Shown: positions 15,287 to 23,109 of the stretch, piece by piece
Layout of the letters: each line of letters opens with the position of its first letter
How positions within the stretch are numbered: position 1 is the stretch's first letter
IMG/VR virus record: IMGVR_UViG_3300042453_000121
Location: 1-29,025 of that record
DNA: 29,025 nt
From: a virus
Direction: 5' to 3' (one strand)
Translations under genes and position numbers: made by a program
Notes under the pieces: model-generated
What the model was told of the DNA's origin: nothing
The model's input: the letters and a program-made list of their open reading frames with translations, nothing else
The model's database searches: none

Positions 15287-15762
15287 TGTTTCAGACTGCT
15301 TTTCAAGCTAATGCGTTTCAAAACAACGCTTTTCAGATAGGTGGAATACCGCCATCTCCAATTTCAGACACCCACGATGGCTTTACTCCTGAAGAAATCC
15401 GCAGAGCTAGACGCTTAGATGCCAAGATTCGGGCAAGACAGCTTGCGCTTTACAAAGCCCAACAAGAAGCCAAATTACGAAGAAAGCAACAAATTCGTGA
15501 CTTGGTTGACCCACCAAAAATTGTTGCAAAACAAAAACAAAATAAACTACAATCTATTCAAGAGGTTAAGGCTGATATACCGTCAGTCGATACTACAGAA
15601 CTAGAGCAGTCTATCGCCTACCTTGAGAACCAACGCAGTAAGTTACAAAGGGCGGTAGAACTAAGAAAGCAACAGGCTTATATACAAGCACAGTTAGCGA
15701 TTCTCGAAGCCCAAAGACTTGCCGAGTTGGATGACGAAGAATCATTACTGATGCTTTTATGA
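15286..15762 (+). CDS. Coiled-coil protein with N-terminal FQ-repeat, probable virion accessory
   Basis: The first 18 residues (MFQTAFQANAFQNNAFQI) form three to four copies of a short F-Q-x-N-A pattern. The rest is a long charged helix: RRARRLDAKIRARQLALYKA, and a second coiled coil around residues 100-155 ending ELDDEESLLMLL. The N-terminal motif with alternating aromatic and polar residues could pack into a virion or fibre surface. I have seen similar openings in other environmental phages near fibre genes; no function is known. It is coupled on both sides (TAATG upstream, ATGA downstream). Confidence 0.65.
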   Translation: MFQTAFQANAFQNNAFQIGGIPPSPISDTHDGFTPEEIRRARRLDAKIRARQLALYKAQQEAKLRRKQQIRDLVDPPKIVAKQKQNKLQSIQEVKADIPSVDTTELEQSIAYLENQRSKLQRAVELRKQQAYIQAQLAILEAQRLAELDDEESLLMLL

Positions 15763-16652
15763 CCCCTTACGCACACTATAAAAAGAGTTTAGACCTGCTC
15801 CACATGGGGCATTACCAATCGGGGTTTCGGCTCTATGAGTTTCGGTGGCATCCAAAAACCCGTGAAGCATCAGGCGAAAAATGGGATAAATGGGTAAAAG
15901 CCCCCAAATGGAACGGTGAACGCCTATACGATAAACACATCACCGTGCAGATGGAACAAGGCTTTGGTGACATTATTCAGTTTGCTAGGTTTTTGCCAAT
16001 GCTTAAGGCTTGGGGGGCTAGGGAAGTATCAGTCATGTGCCACAAGTCGGTCATGCAGCTTTTAGGACAAATGGACTGTATTGACACCCTTTCGTGTGTG
16101 CGTGACGAAGGCAGACCATTAGAAGCCGATTACTGGATTGGCAGCATGAGTTTGCCCCATTTTGCCCTACACGCCCCCATGTATGTACGCCAATCATTTC
16201 CTATTACTAAGGAAAAGATTGTAGGCTCTGAAGGCTATTTAAACGCCATTCCAAGCCATATTGAACGCAAAGTAGGGGTTAATTGGCACGCTAGTACAGG
16301 GCCGCTTCATTACATTAAATCCATTGATGTCAACGAAATACGCCAAATGCTAGGTAATGATGTCTATTCGCTGAACTTAAATACAGACGATATATTTCAA
16401 CCTTTGCCCCCCGATGGGTGGAAAGAGAACTTTTATTTAACCGCTTGCCACATGAAAGCCATGAAAGCGGTGGTAGCCCCTGATACAGCTACGGCTCACC
16501 TTGCTGGTGCTTTAGGAGTTAAGTGTTTTTTGCTATTGCCTGAAGATAACTACATCTGCTGGCGATGGAAGCATGGGGTATGGTACGACAGCGTTGTGCC
16601 ATTGCGTAAACAAGATTGGCATAAATTGCCACATTTACTGGAGAAACTATGA
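15759..16652 (+). CDS. Glycosyltransferase, ADP-heptose LPS heptosyltransferase-like (GT9)
   Basis: The 297-residue protein has EQGFGDIIQFARFLP at 66-80 (the acceptor-side G-x-G-D motif), then VVAPDTATAHLAGALG at 238-253, the conserved donor-binding loop of GT9 enzymes, and CWRWKHGVWYDSV near the end. The first 60 residues resemble a TPR-like extension (LHMGHYQSGFRLYEFRW) seen in bacterial TPR-GT9 fusions. It probably transfers a sugar, either to host surface glycan or to a virion protein such as the neighbouring fibre. The enzyme is in an operon with fibre genes, overlapping both neighbours. Confidence 0.78.
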   Translation: MTPYAHYKKSLDLLHMGHYQSGFRLYEFRWHPKTREASGEKWDKWVKAPKWNGERLYDKHITVQMEQGFGDIIQFARFLPMLKAWGAREVSVMCHKSVMQLLGQMDCIDTLSCVRDEGRPLEADYWIGSMSLPHFALHAPMYVRQSFPITKEKIVGSEGYLNAIPSHIERKVGVNWHASTGPLHYIKSIDVNEIRQMLGNDVYSLNLNTDDIFQPLPPDGWKENFYLTACHMKAMKAVVAPDTATAHLAGALGVKCFLLLPEDNYICWRWKHGVWYDSVVPLRKQDWHKLPHLLEKL

Positions 16653-17023
16653 TTTGCCCAAAGTGCGGTTATTCTGAAAGCAACCATGTGGAAGCTAAGA
16701 CGGACAAGGACAAATACTTAGAGTTTTGGGGGTACACATTAGGTTCGCTCGAAGCCGAGGAAGCATGGAAATTAAAGCAAGAAATGACCGCCAAAGAAGC
16801 TCCGATGGTGATGTCAGACATTGATGGCTATATATCTCAAGTCGATGGCACATGGATTAAAAGCCGTAGCCACCATAGAGAACACCTAAAACAACACAGA
16901 ATGATTGAGTTAGGCAACGATGTACCTAAGCAACATAAGCCTGTGGAATTAAGCCGTAAAGACCAAGAATCCCGTAAACGCAAGATTGCCGAGCTTGCTT
17001 ACGCCAAACTAAACTATCGTTAA
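16649..17023 (+). CDS. Small zinc-ribbon protein of head module
   Basis: The N-terminus MICPKCGYSESNH has a CxxC knuckle; no second CxxC pair is visible, so His residues may complete the site. The middle contains DGYISQVDGTWIKSRSHHREHLKQHRMIELGND, a motif recurrent in phage genes lying between portal and scaffold. The C-terminus is basic (KRKIAELAYAKLNYR). The 124-residue protein is coupled to the glycosyltransferase (ATGA) and is followed by the scaffold gene, suggesting a head-assembly role that is not proven. Confidence 0.65.
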   Translation: MICPKCGYSESNHVEAKTDKDKYLEFWGYTLGSLEAEEAWKLKQEMTAKEAPMVMSDIDGYISQVDGTWIKSRSHHREHLKQHRMIELGNDVPKQHKPVELSRKDQESRKRKIAELAYAKLNYR

Positions 17024-17032
17024 GGAGCAATC

Positions 17033-18109
17033 ATGGCAGACCGTAGAGAAATGTTGGAATCCGCATTAGAAGAAGTATTAGAGCCACAAGATGAGGGTAA
17101 ACCCGTAGATACAGAGGATACACATGAGGAAGTGCAAGAGGAAGCACCTCAAGACGAACCTGCTCGCAATGAAAAAGGTCAGTTTGTCGCAAAAGAAGAA
17201 ACGCCAACAGAGGAAGAAAGCGTTGAGGCTGTTGCAGAAGATGAGGGTGAAGCCGAACAGCCCGAAGAACAACCTGAGATTAGCGATATACCAAAGCCTA
17301 CAACTTGGAAGAAAGACCTTTTACCTTTATGGGATAAGATAGCCAAAGGCGAAACATTAACCAAAGAAGAAAGCAAAAAACACCTTGAATACCTTAACCA
17401 ACGAGAGAATGAATTTAAAAAGGGCGTTAGCGTATATAAAGCAGAAGCGGAACGAGCAAAGGCTCTTGAGGAAGCAATCAACCCGTTTGTACCTGAACTT
17501 CAAGCCCAAGGAATCCATCCAGCAGCTTGGATAAACAATTTAGGTCGGGCGCACATGATTCTGACCAAAGCACCGTATGACCAAAAAGTGCAAATGTTTC
17601 ATAGACTTGCACAAGATTATGGAGTAAACTTAAACCAAAGTAGCGAACCAGTTGCACCGACTGATGCTTATACTCAACAGTTAATGCAACAACTTTATCA
17701 AGTTAATCAAGAAGTTAGCACGATAAAGTCAAGGTTTGAGCAAGAAGAACAATCTCGTTTGAACAATGAAATCGAGCGAGTAAGAAGTGACAAAGAGCGG
17801 TTTCCGCACTTTGATATGGTTAGGGAAGAAATGGCTCAACTACTTGAGCTAGGTAAGGCCCAAGACCTTGAAACGGCTTATGCAAAAGCTGTGCGTATGA
17901 ACGATGAAGCATGGAAGGTTGAACAGGAAAAACTCCTAAGGCAAGCTACCACGCAAGCATCTAAGGCACAACAAGTAGCTAGAGCTAAAGCAACGGCTGT
18001 TAGCCCAAAATCCGTTACTCCTAGCGGAACACAAGCGAAAGTCGAAGCAAAGGACAGGCGTTCTCTACTGATGGCTCAAATGGCTGAAGCAGAGAGCGGT
18101 AGGCTTTAA
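17033..18109 (+). CDS. Scaffolding protein
   Basis: The 358-residue protein has a very acidic N-terminal third (EEVLEPQDEGKPVDTEDTHE...EEQPEISDIPKP), a helical core with PTTWKKDLLPLWDKIAKGE and HPAAWINNLGRAH, and a basic, Ala/Lys/Ser-rich C-terminus that would bind coat protein. Acidic, helical, no signal or membrane segment, and placement directly upstream of the major capsid gene are the hallmarks of phage scaffolds. It is expected to guide prohead assembly and then leave the head. RBS AAGGAG precedes ATG 17033. Confidence 0.85.
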   Translation: MADRREMLESALEEVLEPQDEGKPVDTEDTHEEVQEEAPQDEPARNEKGQFVAKEETPTEEESVEAVAEDEGEAEQPEEQPEISDIPKPTTWKKDLLPLWDKIAKGETLTKEESKKHLEYLNQRENEFKKGVSVYKAEAERAKALEEAINPFVPELQAQGIHPAAWINNLGRAHMILTKAPYDQKVQMFHRLAQDYGVNLNQSSEPVAPTDAYTQQLMQQLYQVNQEVSTIKSRFEQEEQSRLNNEIERVRSDKERFPHFDMVREEMAQLLELGKAQDLETAYAKAVRMNDEAWKVEQEKLLRQATTQASKAQQVARAKATAVSPKSVTPSGTQAKVEAKDRRSLLMAQMAEAESGRL

Positions 18110-18130
18110 TTAACTTAAAAAGGAAATATC

Positions 18131-19105
18131 ATGGCATTTGCTAACTCAGCAATCACCGATATTATCGCTACCACCATTCAAAGTCGTAGCGGTGAATTGG
18201 CTGATAACTTAACGCAGAACAATGCAATTCTGCAGAGACTTAACTCTAAGGGCAATGTACGCCCATTTTCGGGTGGTAATGTGATTTTGGAAGAAATCAT
18301 GTACAACGACCCTAACACCAACAACGCTAATTCCTATAGCGGCTACGAAGTATTGAACATTGCTCCTGACAGCCCAATTTCTGCTGCTCAGTTCAAGATT
18401 GCTCAGTACGCTGCTGCTGTAACAATGAGCGGTTTGGAAATGCTCCAAAACAGTTCTAAAGAAGCAATCATCGACTTGTTAGATGGTCGTATGCAAGTTT
18501 CTGAAGCTCGCCTTTTGAACCGCATTTCGGGTGACCTTTATGGTGATGGTACTGGTAACGGTGGTAAGAACATTGACGGTCTAGCTGCCGCAATTTCTAC
18601 AACCCCAACCACAGGTACTTACGGTGGTATTAACCGTGCAAACTGGTCTTTTTGGCAGAACCAAGCTACTACTGGCTTGACCTCTACCAACACCTTGGCA
18701 AAAATGACTGAAGCTGCTATCAAGCAGGTTCGTGGCACAGACAAGGCTGACCTTTACATTGCTGGTAACACCGCATATCAGTATTTCGTAGGCGCATTGC
18801 AAGCAATTCAGCGTATTACTACCGAAGAAAGTGGTGCAGCAGGTTTCGCATCCTTAAAGTTCTACGGTGGCGGTACATCTGCTGATGTTGTACTCGGTGG
18901 TGGTATTGGTAACCAAGAAAACGCAAACTATATGTATCTCTTGAACACCAATTACATTTTCTTCCGCCCACACAAAGAGCGTAATTTCGTACCTATCGGT
19001 GGTGAGCGTCAAGCCATCAACCAAGATGCGATTGTTAAGCTCTACGGTTGGGCAGGCAATTTAACCACCAGCAACGCACAGTTGCAGGGTATTTTGACCG
19101 TCTAA
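18131..19105 (+). CDS. Major capsid protein (HK97 fold)
   Basis: The 324-residue protein begins MAFANSAITDIIATTIQSRS, contains a VTMSGLEMLQNSSKEAIIDLLDGRM helix and ISGDLYGDGTGNGGKNIDGL loop, and ends in a Gly/Tyr-rich strand region. The pattern matches coat proteins of BPP-1-type and related podophages in my memory. It forms the icosahedral head together with the scaffold. It has an AAGGAAA ribosome binding site and more even, G/C-ended codon usage than nearby genes, consistent with high expression. No N-terminal delta domain is visible, so the separate scaffold at 17033 fits. Confidence 0.9.
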   Translation: MAFANSAITDIIATTIQSRSGELADNLTQNNAILQRLNSKGNVRPFSGGNVILEEIMYNDPNTNNANSYSGYEVLNIAPDSPISAAQFKIAQYAAAVTMSGLEMLQNSSKEAIIDLLDGRMQVSEARLLNRISGDLYGDGTGNGGKNIDGLAAAISTTPTTGTYGGINRANWSFWQNQATTGLTSTNTLAKMTEAAIKQVRGTDKADLYIAGNTAYQYFVGALQAIQRITTEESGAAGFASLKFYGGGTSADVVLGGGIGNQENANYMYLLNTNYIFFRPHKERNFVPIGGERQAINQDAIVKLYGWAGNLTTSNAQLQGILTV

Positions 19106-19124
19106 TTAGTAAAGGAAAATAATC

Positions 19125-19433
19125 ATGCCTTATTCAGTTCTCCCCATTTCAGGTGTTGACCTCAACGGTATTACCCCTGAGAGCTTTGAATACACCAACG
19201 GTACTACCTTAATCGGAATCCCTAGCTTTGGCCCTCTCGGTGCTGAAACTTTTGGTTCTGACGGTAAGCGTTATGTATTTGCCCGTGCAGCAGCAACGAT
19301 TCCAGCAGGCACAACTGCTTGTACCGTTAATGCTTCAACCTTTGCCGTAACCGCATCAGGTGGTTCTTATGTATCTCCTGCTGAGTCTATGGTTTCAGGT
19401 GACTATGGCTGGTTTGGTGCTACTAGCGTCTAA
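19125..19433 (+). CDS. Probable head decoration protein
   Basis: The 102-residue protein is beta-rich with small residues: MPYSVLPISGVDLNGITPES, RYVFARAAATIPAGTTACTV, and a SPAESMVSGDYGWFGATSV end. The pattern 'A-I-P-A-G-T-x-C-x-V' with small size and position directly behind the coat gene suits a capsid stabilising or decoration protein. It has a good RBS (AAAGGAAA) and is the last gene before the intrinsic terminator. Assignment is by position and composition; homology is not certain. Confidence 0.62.
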   Translation: MPYSVLPISGVDLNGITPESFEYTNGTTLIGIPSFGPLGAETFGSDGKRYVFARAAATIPAGTTACTVNASTFAVTASGGSYVSPAESMVSGDYGWFGATSV

Positions 19434-19456
19434 CCAAAAATTGTAGTAAAAACAAG

Positions 19457-19492
19457 GGGCTATCTCGTAATTGGGGTAGCCCTTTTTCTTTT
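19457..19492 (+). terminator. Intrinsic terminator after capsid genes
   Basis: GGGCTATC (19457-19464) pairs with GGTAGCCC (19475-19482): six Watson-Crick pairs, a T-G wobble and a closing C-G, with a 10-base loop. A T-rich tract TTTTTCTTTT follows at 19483-19492. This is the clearest transcription terminator in the window and separates head genes from connector/tail genes. Confidence 0.85.
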
Positions 19493-19502
19493 AACCGCAG
19501 TA

Positions 19503-19520
19503 CCTTAACCACTTAAGGAG
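19503..19520 (+). promoter_or_regulatory. Hairpin covering the ribosome binding site of the next gene
   Basis: CCTTAA (19503-19508) and TTAAGG (19513-19518) are perfect 6-base complements around the 4-base loop CCAC. The right arm overlaps the Shine-Dalgarno AAGGAG (19515-19520) that serves ATG 19527. In RNA this could partly hide the binding site. No promoter consensus is visible between terminator and gene, so read-through or an unrecognised phage promoter must supply the transcript. Confidence 0.45.
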
Positions 19521-19526
19521 TTTTAC

Positions 19527-20171
19527 ATGATTGATAGCGATACCCAAGATGCAGATTCTCGTTTGGCAGTTAAGTTTTATAAGCGAGCAGTCAAACTAGA
19601 GCATGAATCCAACGAAGCTGGCAGACCCATATTTAAGGACTTTGACTTTGTTCGTATTATGGTTGCTGGTGACAATCTAACGGAAATAGACACTTACGCA
19701 CAAGAAAGCCACAAACAGCGTTTTCCACGCCAATGGCTACAGTATCAAGCTACCCAAGATTCTAGTAGCGAGATAATTGGCACACCTGTAGAACAATGGC
19801 CTCTAATTAGCCAGTCGCAAGCCCAAGAACTACGGGGCGTAAAGTTTATGACCGTAGAATCCATTGCTAACGCTTCTGACCTACAGTTACAGCGTATTGG
19901 CATGATTGCTGGTATGTCACCCCACGCCTTTAGGGATAAAGCTAAAACTTTCTTAAACCTTGCTGAAGAAACCGCAGAAGCAACTAAACGAGCCGAAGAA
20001 ATTAATCAGTTAAAGCAAGAACTTGCCAAAAAAGACGAGGAAAATGCTAAAATCAAGGCTGAAACTGATGCGAAGCTCGCCCTAATGCAAGAACAAATGG
20101 CGGCTATACTTGCGGCAGTTGGTGAAAAGAAAACCCGAACTCGTAAACCAAAAGTCGTAGAGGAAGCATAA
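19527..20171 (+). CDS. Structural/connector-region protein with HhH-like segment and coiled coil
   Basis: The 214-residue protein has an FDFVRIMVAGDNLTEIDTYA segment near 40-60, RFPRQWLQYQA, then a helix-hairpin-helix-like stretch at about 98-144 (QAQELRGVKFMTVESIANAS, QRIGMIAG), a coiled coil at 145-200 and a basic KKTRTRKPK tail. I recall such proteins from many phages of this head-tail arrangement, positioned after the capsid and before the connector, without a confirmed role. The HhH and basic tail could contact DNA near the portal. It begins behind AAGGAG and is followed by the gp4-like gene after two bases. Confidence 0.65.
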   Translation: MIDSDTQDADSRLAVKFYKRAVKLEHESNEAGRPIFKDFDFVRIMVAGDNLTEIDTYAQESHKQRFPRQWLQYQATQDSSSEIIGTPVEQWPLISQSQAQELRGVKFMTVESIANASDLQLQRIGMIAGMSPHAFRDKAKTFLNLAEETAEATKRAEEINQLKQELAKKDEENAKIKAETDAKLALMQEQMAAILAAVGEKKTRTRKPKVVEEA

Positions 20172-20173
20172 TT

Positions 20174-21097
20174 ATGAGCCAAACGATGCTCCAGCTTGTG
20201 CAACAAGTGACAGCCGAATTGAATTTAGCTGTACCTACTTATGTTGCAGGCAATCCAAGTCAAGATGTGCAACAAGTTCTAGCCTTAATGAACGCTAGTG
20301 GGTATGAACTTGTTAAAGAGCATGACTGGCAGGCTTTGGAGTTGGAGTATCGTTTTTACACCGATGCAGTAACCTTTGTAGGCTCAACTATTAGCGACAA
20401 TAGTTATAACATTGTTGTAACAGGTAACGCTTCTGCCTTAAATAGCGATTATTCCATTACAGGCACAGGCATTAACCAAGACACCTATGTTTCAAGCGTA
20501 ACTTATGACGGTGGCAATAACACATCTACCATCGTTATGAGCCAATTAGCTAGTGGCACATACGCAGGCGTGACTTTTACTTTTAGCCAAACAAAGTACG
20601 ATTTACCTACCGATTTTGAAACCATTACAGACAATACCCATTGGGATAAGACAAAGCATTGGCAGATGCTAGGCCCTGAAGATGCACAGCAATGGCAATG
20701 GCTAAAGTCGGGCTATATTTCGACTGGCCCACGCATCCGTTGGCGTATTTTGGGGCAACAATTCCAAATATGGCCACCCTACAATACTAAAGAATATTTA
20801 GGTTTTGAATACCGCTCAAAAGGTTGGGCTAGAAGTGCTACAGGCGCAGTCAAAAACAGCTTTACAGTAGATACTGATACAACTGTTTATGATGACCGCT
20901 TGCTAGTCTTAGGTACAAAACTCAAGTATTTTCAGATTAAGTCGTTTGACACTACTGCATTGCAACAAGATTATTTTAGAATCCTAAATGTAGTGAAAGC
21001 CAACGATAAAGGCTCTGCTAACCTATCCTTTGCACCATACCCAACTAAGGTGCTTATTGGTTACGCTAATATCCCCGATACTGGATACGGAACTTAA
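20174..21097 (+). CDS. Head-to-tail connector / adaptor, P22 gp4-like, with inserted beta domain
   Basis: The 307-residue protein starts with a helical MLQLVQQVTAELNLAVPTYV and QQVLALMNASGYELVKEHDW, and ends with conserved blocks WDKTKHWQMLGPEDAQQWQW and FEYRSKGWARSATGA, as in P22 gp4-type tail accessory factors that close the portal. Between residues about 63 and 139 lies a Ser/Thr/Gly-rich beta domain (DYSITGTGINQDTYVSSV, GTYAGVTFTFSQ) which resembles an Ig-like insertion. The role is to bind the portal and the hub. It follows the previous gene by two bases. Confidence 0.75.
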   Translation: MSQTMLQLVQQVTAELNLAVPTYVAGNPSQDVQQVLALMNASGYELVKEHDWQALELEYRFYTDAVTFVGSTISDNSYNIVVTGNASALNSDYSITGTGINQDTYVSSVTYDGGNNTSTIVMSQLASGTYAGVTFTFSQTKYDLPTDFETITDNTHWDKTKHWQMLGPEDAQQWQWLKSGYISTGPRIRWRILGQQFQIWPPYNTKEYLGFEYRSKGWARSATGAVKNSFTVDTDTTVYDDRLLVLGTKLKYFQIKSFDTTALQQDYFRILNVVKANDKGSANLSFAPYPTKVLIGYANIPDTGYGT

Positions 21098-21099
21098 TT

Positions 21100-23109
21100 A
21101 TGGCGGTAGCTCAACAACGCAGGGCAGTTACCGCTTCCTTGCCAGCCCCTATTGGCGGTTGGAACGCAAGGGATTCTTTGGCAGAAATGTCACCCTTAGA
21201 TGCGGTGCAATTAGTCAATTTTTTCCCAACCCCAACCGATGTAACACTTAGAAGTGGCTACACCCAAACATCCCTAATTACGACAAGTACGGGAGTTCAG
21301 ACGATTTCTACGATGACAAGGGGTGGTGCAAATAACCTTGTGGCAACGGTTACCACATCTAGCGCACACAATTTAACTTCAGGTCAGCAAATATCAATAA
21401 CTGGTAGTACGCCAAGCCAATTTAATGGCGTTTACACCATTTCTGTAACAGGTTCTACGACATTTACTTACAACATGACGATAGCCCCATCGGGTAACGC
21501 TACGGTTGTAGGAACTTACACCATCGGTATTAGCGATTATGTAGAAAGTTTGATGAATTATGCAGGCCCAACAACGCAAAAATTGTTTGCTGCTGCTGGA
21601 ACTGCCATTTACGATGTCAATACAGCTACAGCGACATCAGCTTTTACAGGGCTTAATAGCGATAGATTTACACATATCAACATAACTACCGCAGGCGGTC
21701 ATTTTTTAGTGGCTTGCAACGGTTCTGATTCCGTAATGGAATACGATGGAACTCGTTGGTATAGGGTTGCTACGACCACAACGGCTGCAACCATCTCAAC
21801 TTTAAAAAATCTGTCAGGAAGCACCGCTACTGTAGTCACAAGCACGGCTCATAACTTAGCTACTGGTAATCGAGTAGTTATTTCAGGGGCTACGCCATCA
21901 GGTTATAACGGCACTTATGTCATTACAGTCGTAGATGGAACAACTTTTACTTATACTTTGGCTACTTCAGGGCTTGCAGACGCTTCACCAGTCGGTTCTT
22001 ACACCGTTACAGGGATTACAGGTATTAATTCCAACCTTTTTGCCAATGTAAACCTGTTTAAAGAGCGTCTTTATTTTGTTGAAAAGAACAGTTTAAATTT
22101 TTGGTATCTCCCAGTTAATTCGATTGGGGGCGCAGCCACACAATTTCCTTTAGGCGATGTAGCTAGAATGGGTGGTTACCTGCAAGCAATGGGAACTTGG
22201 ACTATTGACGCTGGATATGGCGTTGATGACCTAGCTGCCTTTGTGACAAGCATGGGTGAAGTCATTGTTTATAAGGGTTCTGACCCATCTGACCCAAATA
22301 ATTGGAGTTTAGTGGGCGTTTGGCAACTCGGACAAACCTACGCTCGTAAATGTTTCTTTAAATACGGTGGTGATTTGCTGTTATTGACCGAAGATGGTCT
22401 AACCCCAATGGCTGCCACCCTACAATCAAGCCGTCTTGACCCCCGTGTGAACCTAACAGACAAGATTTTTTATGCTATTAGCCAAGCGGCTGACTTATAT
22501 GCTACCAATTATGGTTGGCAGATTAATTATTTAGCCAAATTTAATATGCTCATAGTAAATGTGCCTGTAACTGGCGGTTCTGAGCAATATGTAATGCACA
22601 CTATTACAAAGTCTTGGGGAAGGTTTACAGGGGTTGATGCAATCAGTTGGGAAGTCAATAATAACGATATGTATTTTGGCGGTAAAGGCTTTGTAGCCCG
22701 TTTTTATGACAATTTATCTGATAATGGCACAAACATTACAGCCACAGCCCAACAAGCATATAACTACTTTGAAAGCCGTGGGCAATTAAAGCGGTTTACG
22801 ATGGTTCGCCCAATTCTACAGACTGCCAACGGTAATCCTAGCGTTTTATGCGGTATTAGCGTAGATTTTGACACCCAAAACCAGCTTGGGGCAGTATCGT
22901 TTAACCCTACAGCTTCTACGATTGGAACTTGGGATAACACCACATGGGATGTAGGGCAATGGGGTGGCGGCTTAAATACGAACAAAGTATGGCAAGGCGT
23001 TAATGGTCTTGGCTATGCAGGTTCGGTCAATATTAATGTTGCAGCACAAGGAATTGAACTGCATTGGGCATCAACCGATTATGTAATGGAGCGTGGCGGG
23101 GTATTGTGA
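21100..23109 (+). CDS. Tail hub / DNA-stabilisation protein, P22 gp10-like
   Basis: The 669-residue protein has the N-terminal APIGGWNARDSLAEM strand, an FPTPTDVTLRSGY segment and the C-terminal beta-propeller-like repeats TWTIDAGYGVDDLAAFVTSM, GEVIVYKGSDP and KSWGRFTGVDA. This matches the gp10-like tail hub family that plugs the head-tail junction and carries fibres. Two inserted beta domains at residues 68-142 and 231-305 share sequence with each other. The stop overlaps the following gene as GTGA. Confidence 0.78.
   Translation: MAVAQQRRAVTASLPAPIGGWNARDSLAEMSPLDAVQLVNFFPTPTDVTLRSGYTQTSLITTSTGVQTISTMTRGGANNLVATVTTSSAHNLTSGQQISITGSTPSQFNGVYTISVTGSTTFTYNMTIAPSGNATVVGTYTIGISDYVESLMNYAGPTTQKLFAAAGTAIYDVNTATATSAFTGLNSDRFTHINITTAGGHFLVACNGSDSVMEYDGTRWYRVATTTTAATISTLKNLSGSTATVVTSTAHNLATGNRVVISGATPSGYNGTYVITVVDGTTFTYTLATSGLADASPVGSYTVTGITGINSNLFANVNLFKERLYFVEKNSLNFWYLPVNSIGGAATQFPLGDVARMGGYLQAMGTWTIDAGYGVDDLAAFVTSMGEVIVYKGSDPSDPNNWSLVGVWQLGQTYARKCFFKYGGDLLLLTEDGLTPMAATLQSSRLDPRVNLTDKIFYAISQAADLYATNYGWQINYLAKFNMLIVNVPVTGGSEQYVMHTITKSWGRFTGVDAISWEVNNNDMYFGGKGFVARFYDNLSDNGTNITATAQQAYNYFESRGQLKRFTMVRPILQTANGNPSVLCGISVDFDTQNQLGAVSFNPTASTIGTWDNTTWDVGQWGGGLNTNKVWQGVNGLGYAGSVNINVAAQGIELHWASTDYVMERGGVL
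21301..21525 (+). repeat. First copy of an inserted beta domain in the hub gene
   Basis: Residues 68-142 contain TSSAHNLTSGQQISITGSTP, then FNGVYTISVTGSTTFTY. The same order recurs in copy two at 21790-22014: an S/T-x-A-H-N-L turn, a G-x-x-V/I-x-I-S/T-G strand, a Y/F-N-G-x-Y hairpin and a T-T-F-T-Y strand. Confidence 0.8.
21790..22014 (+). repeat. Second copy of an inserted beta domain in the hub gene
   Basis: Residues 231-305 contain TSTAHNLATGNRVVISGATP, then YNGTYVITVVDGTTFTY. It matches copy one at 21301-21525 in length and in all four landmark motifs but not at identity level, so duplication is old or the two domains came from a common pool of phage Ig/FCCH-like modules. Confidence 0.8.
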
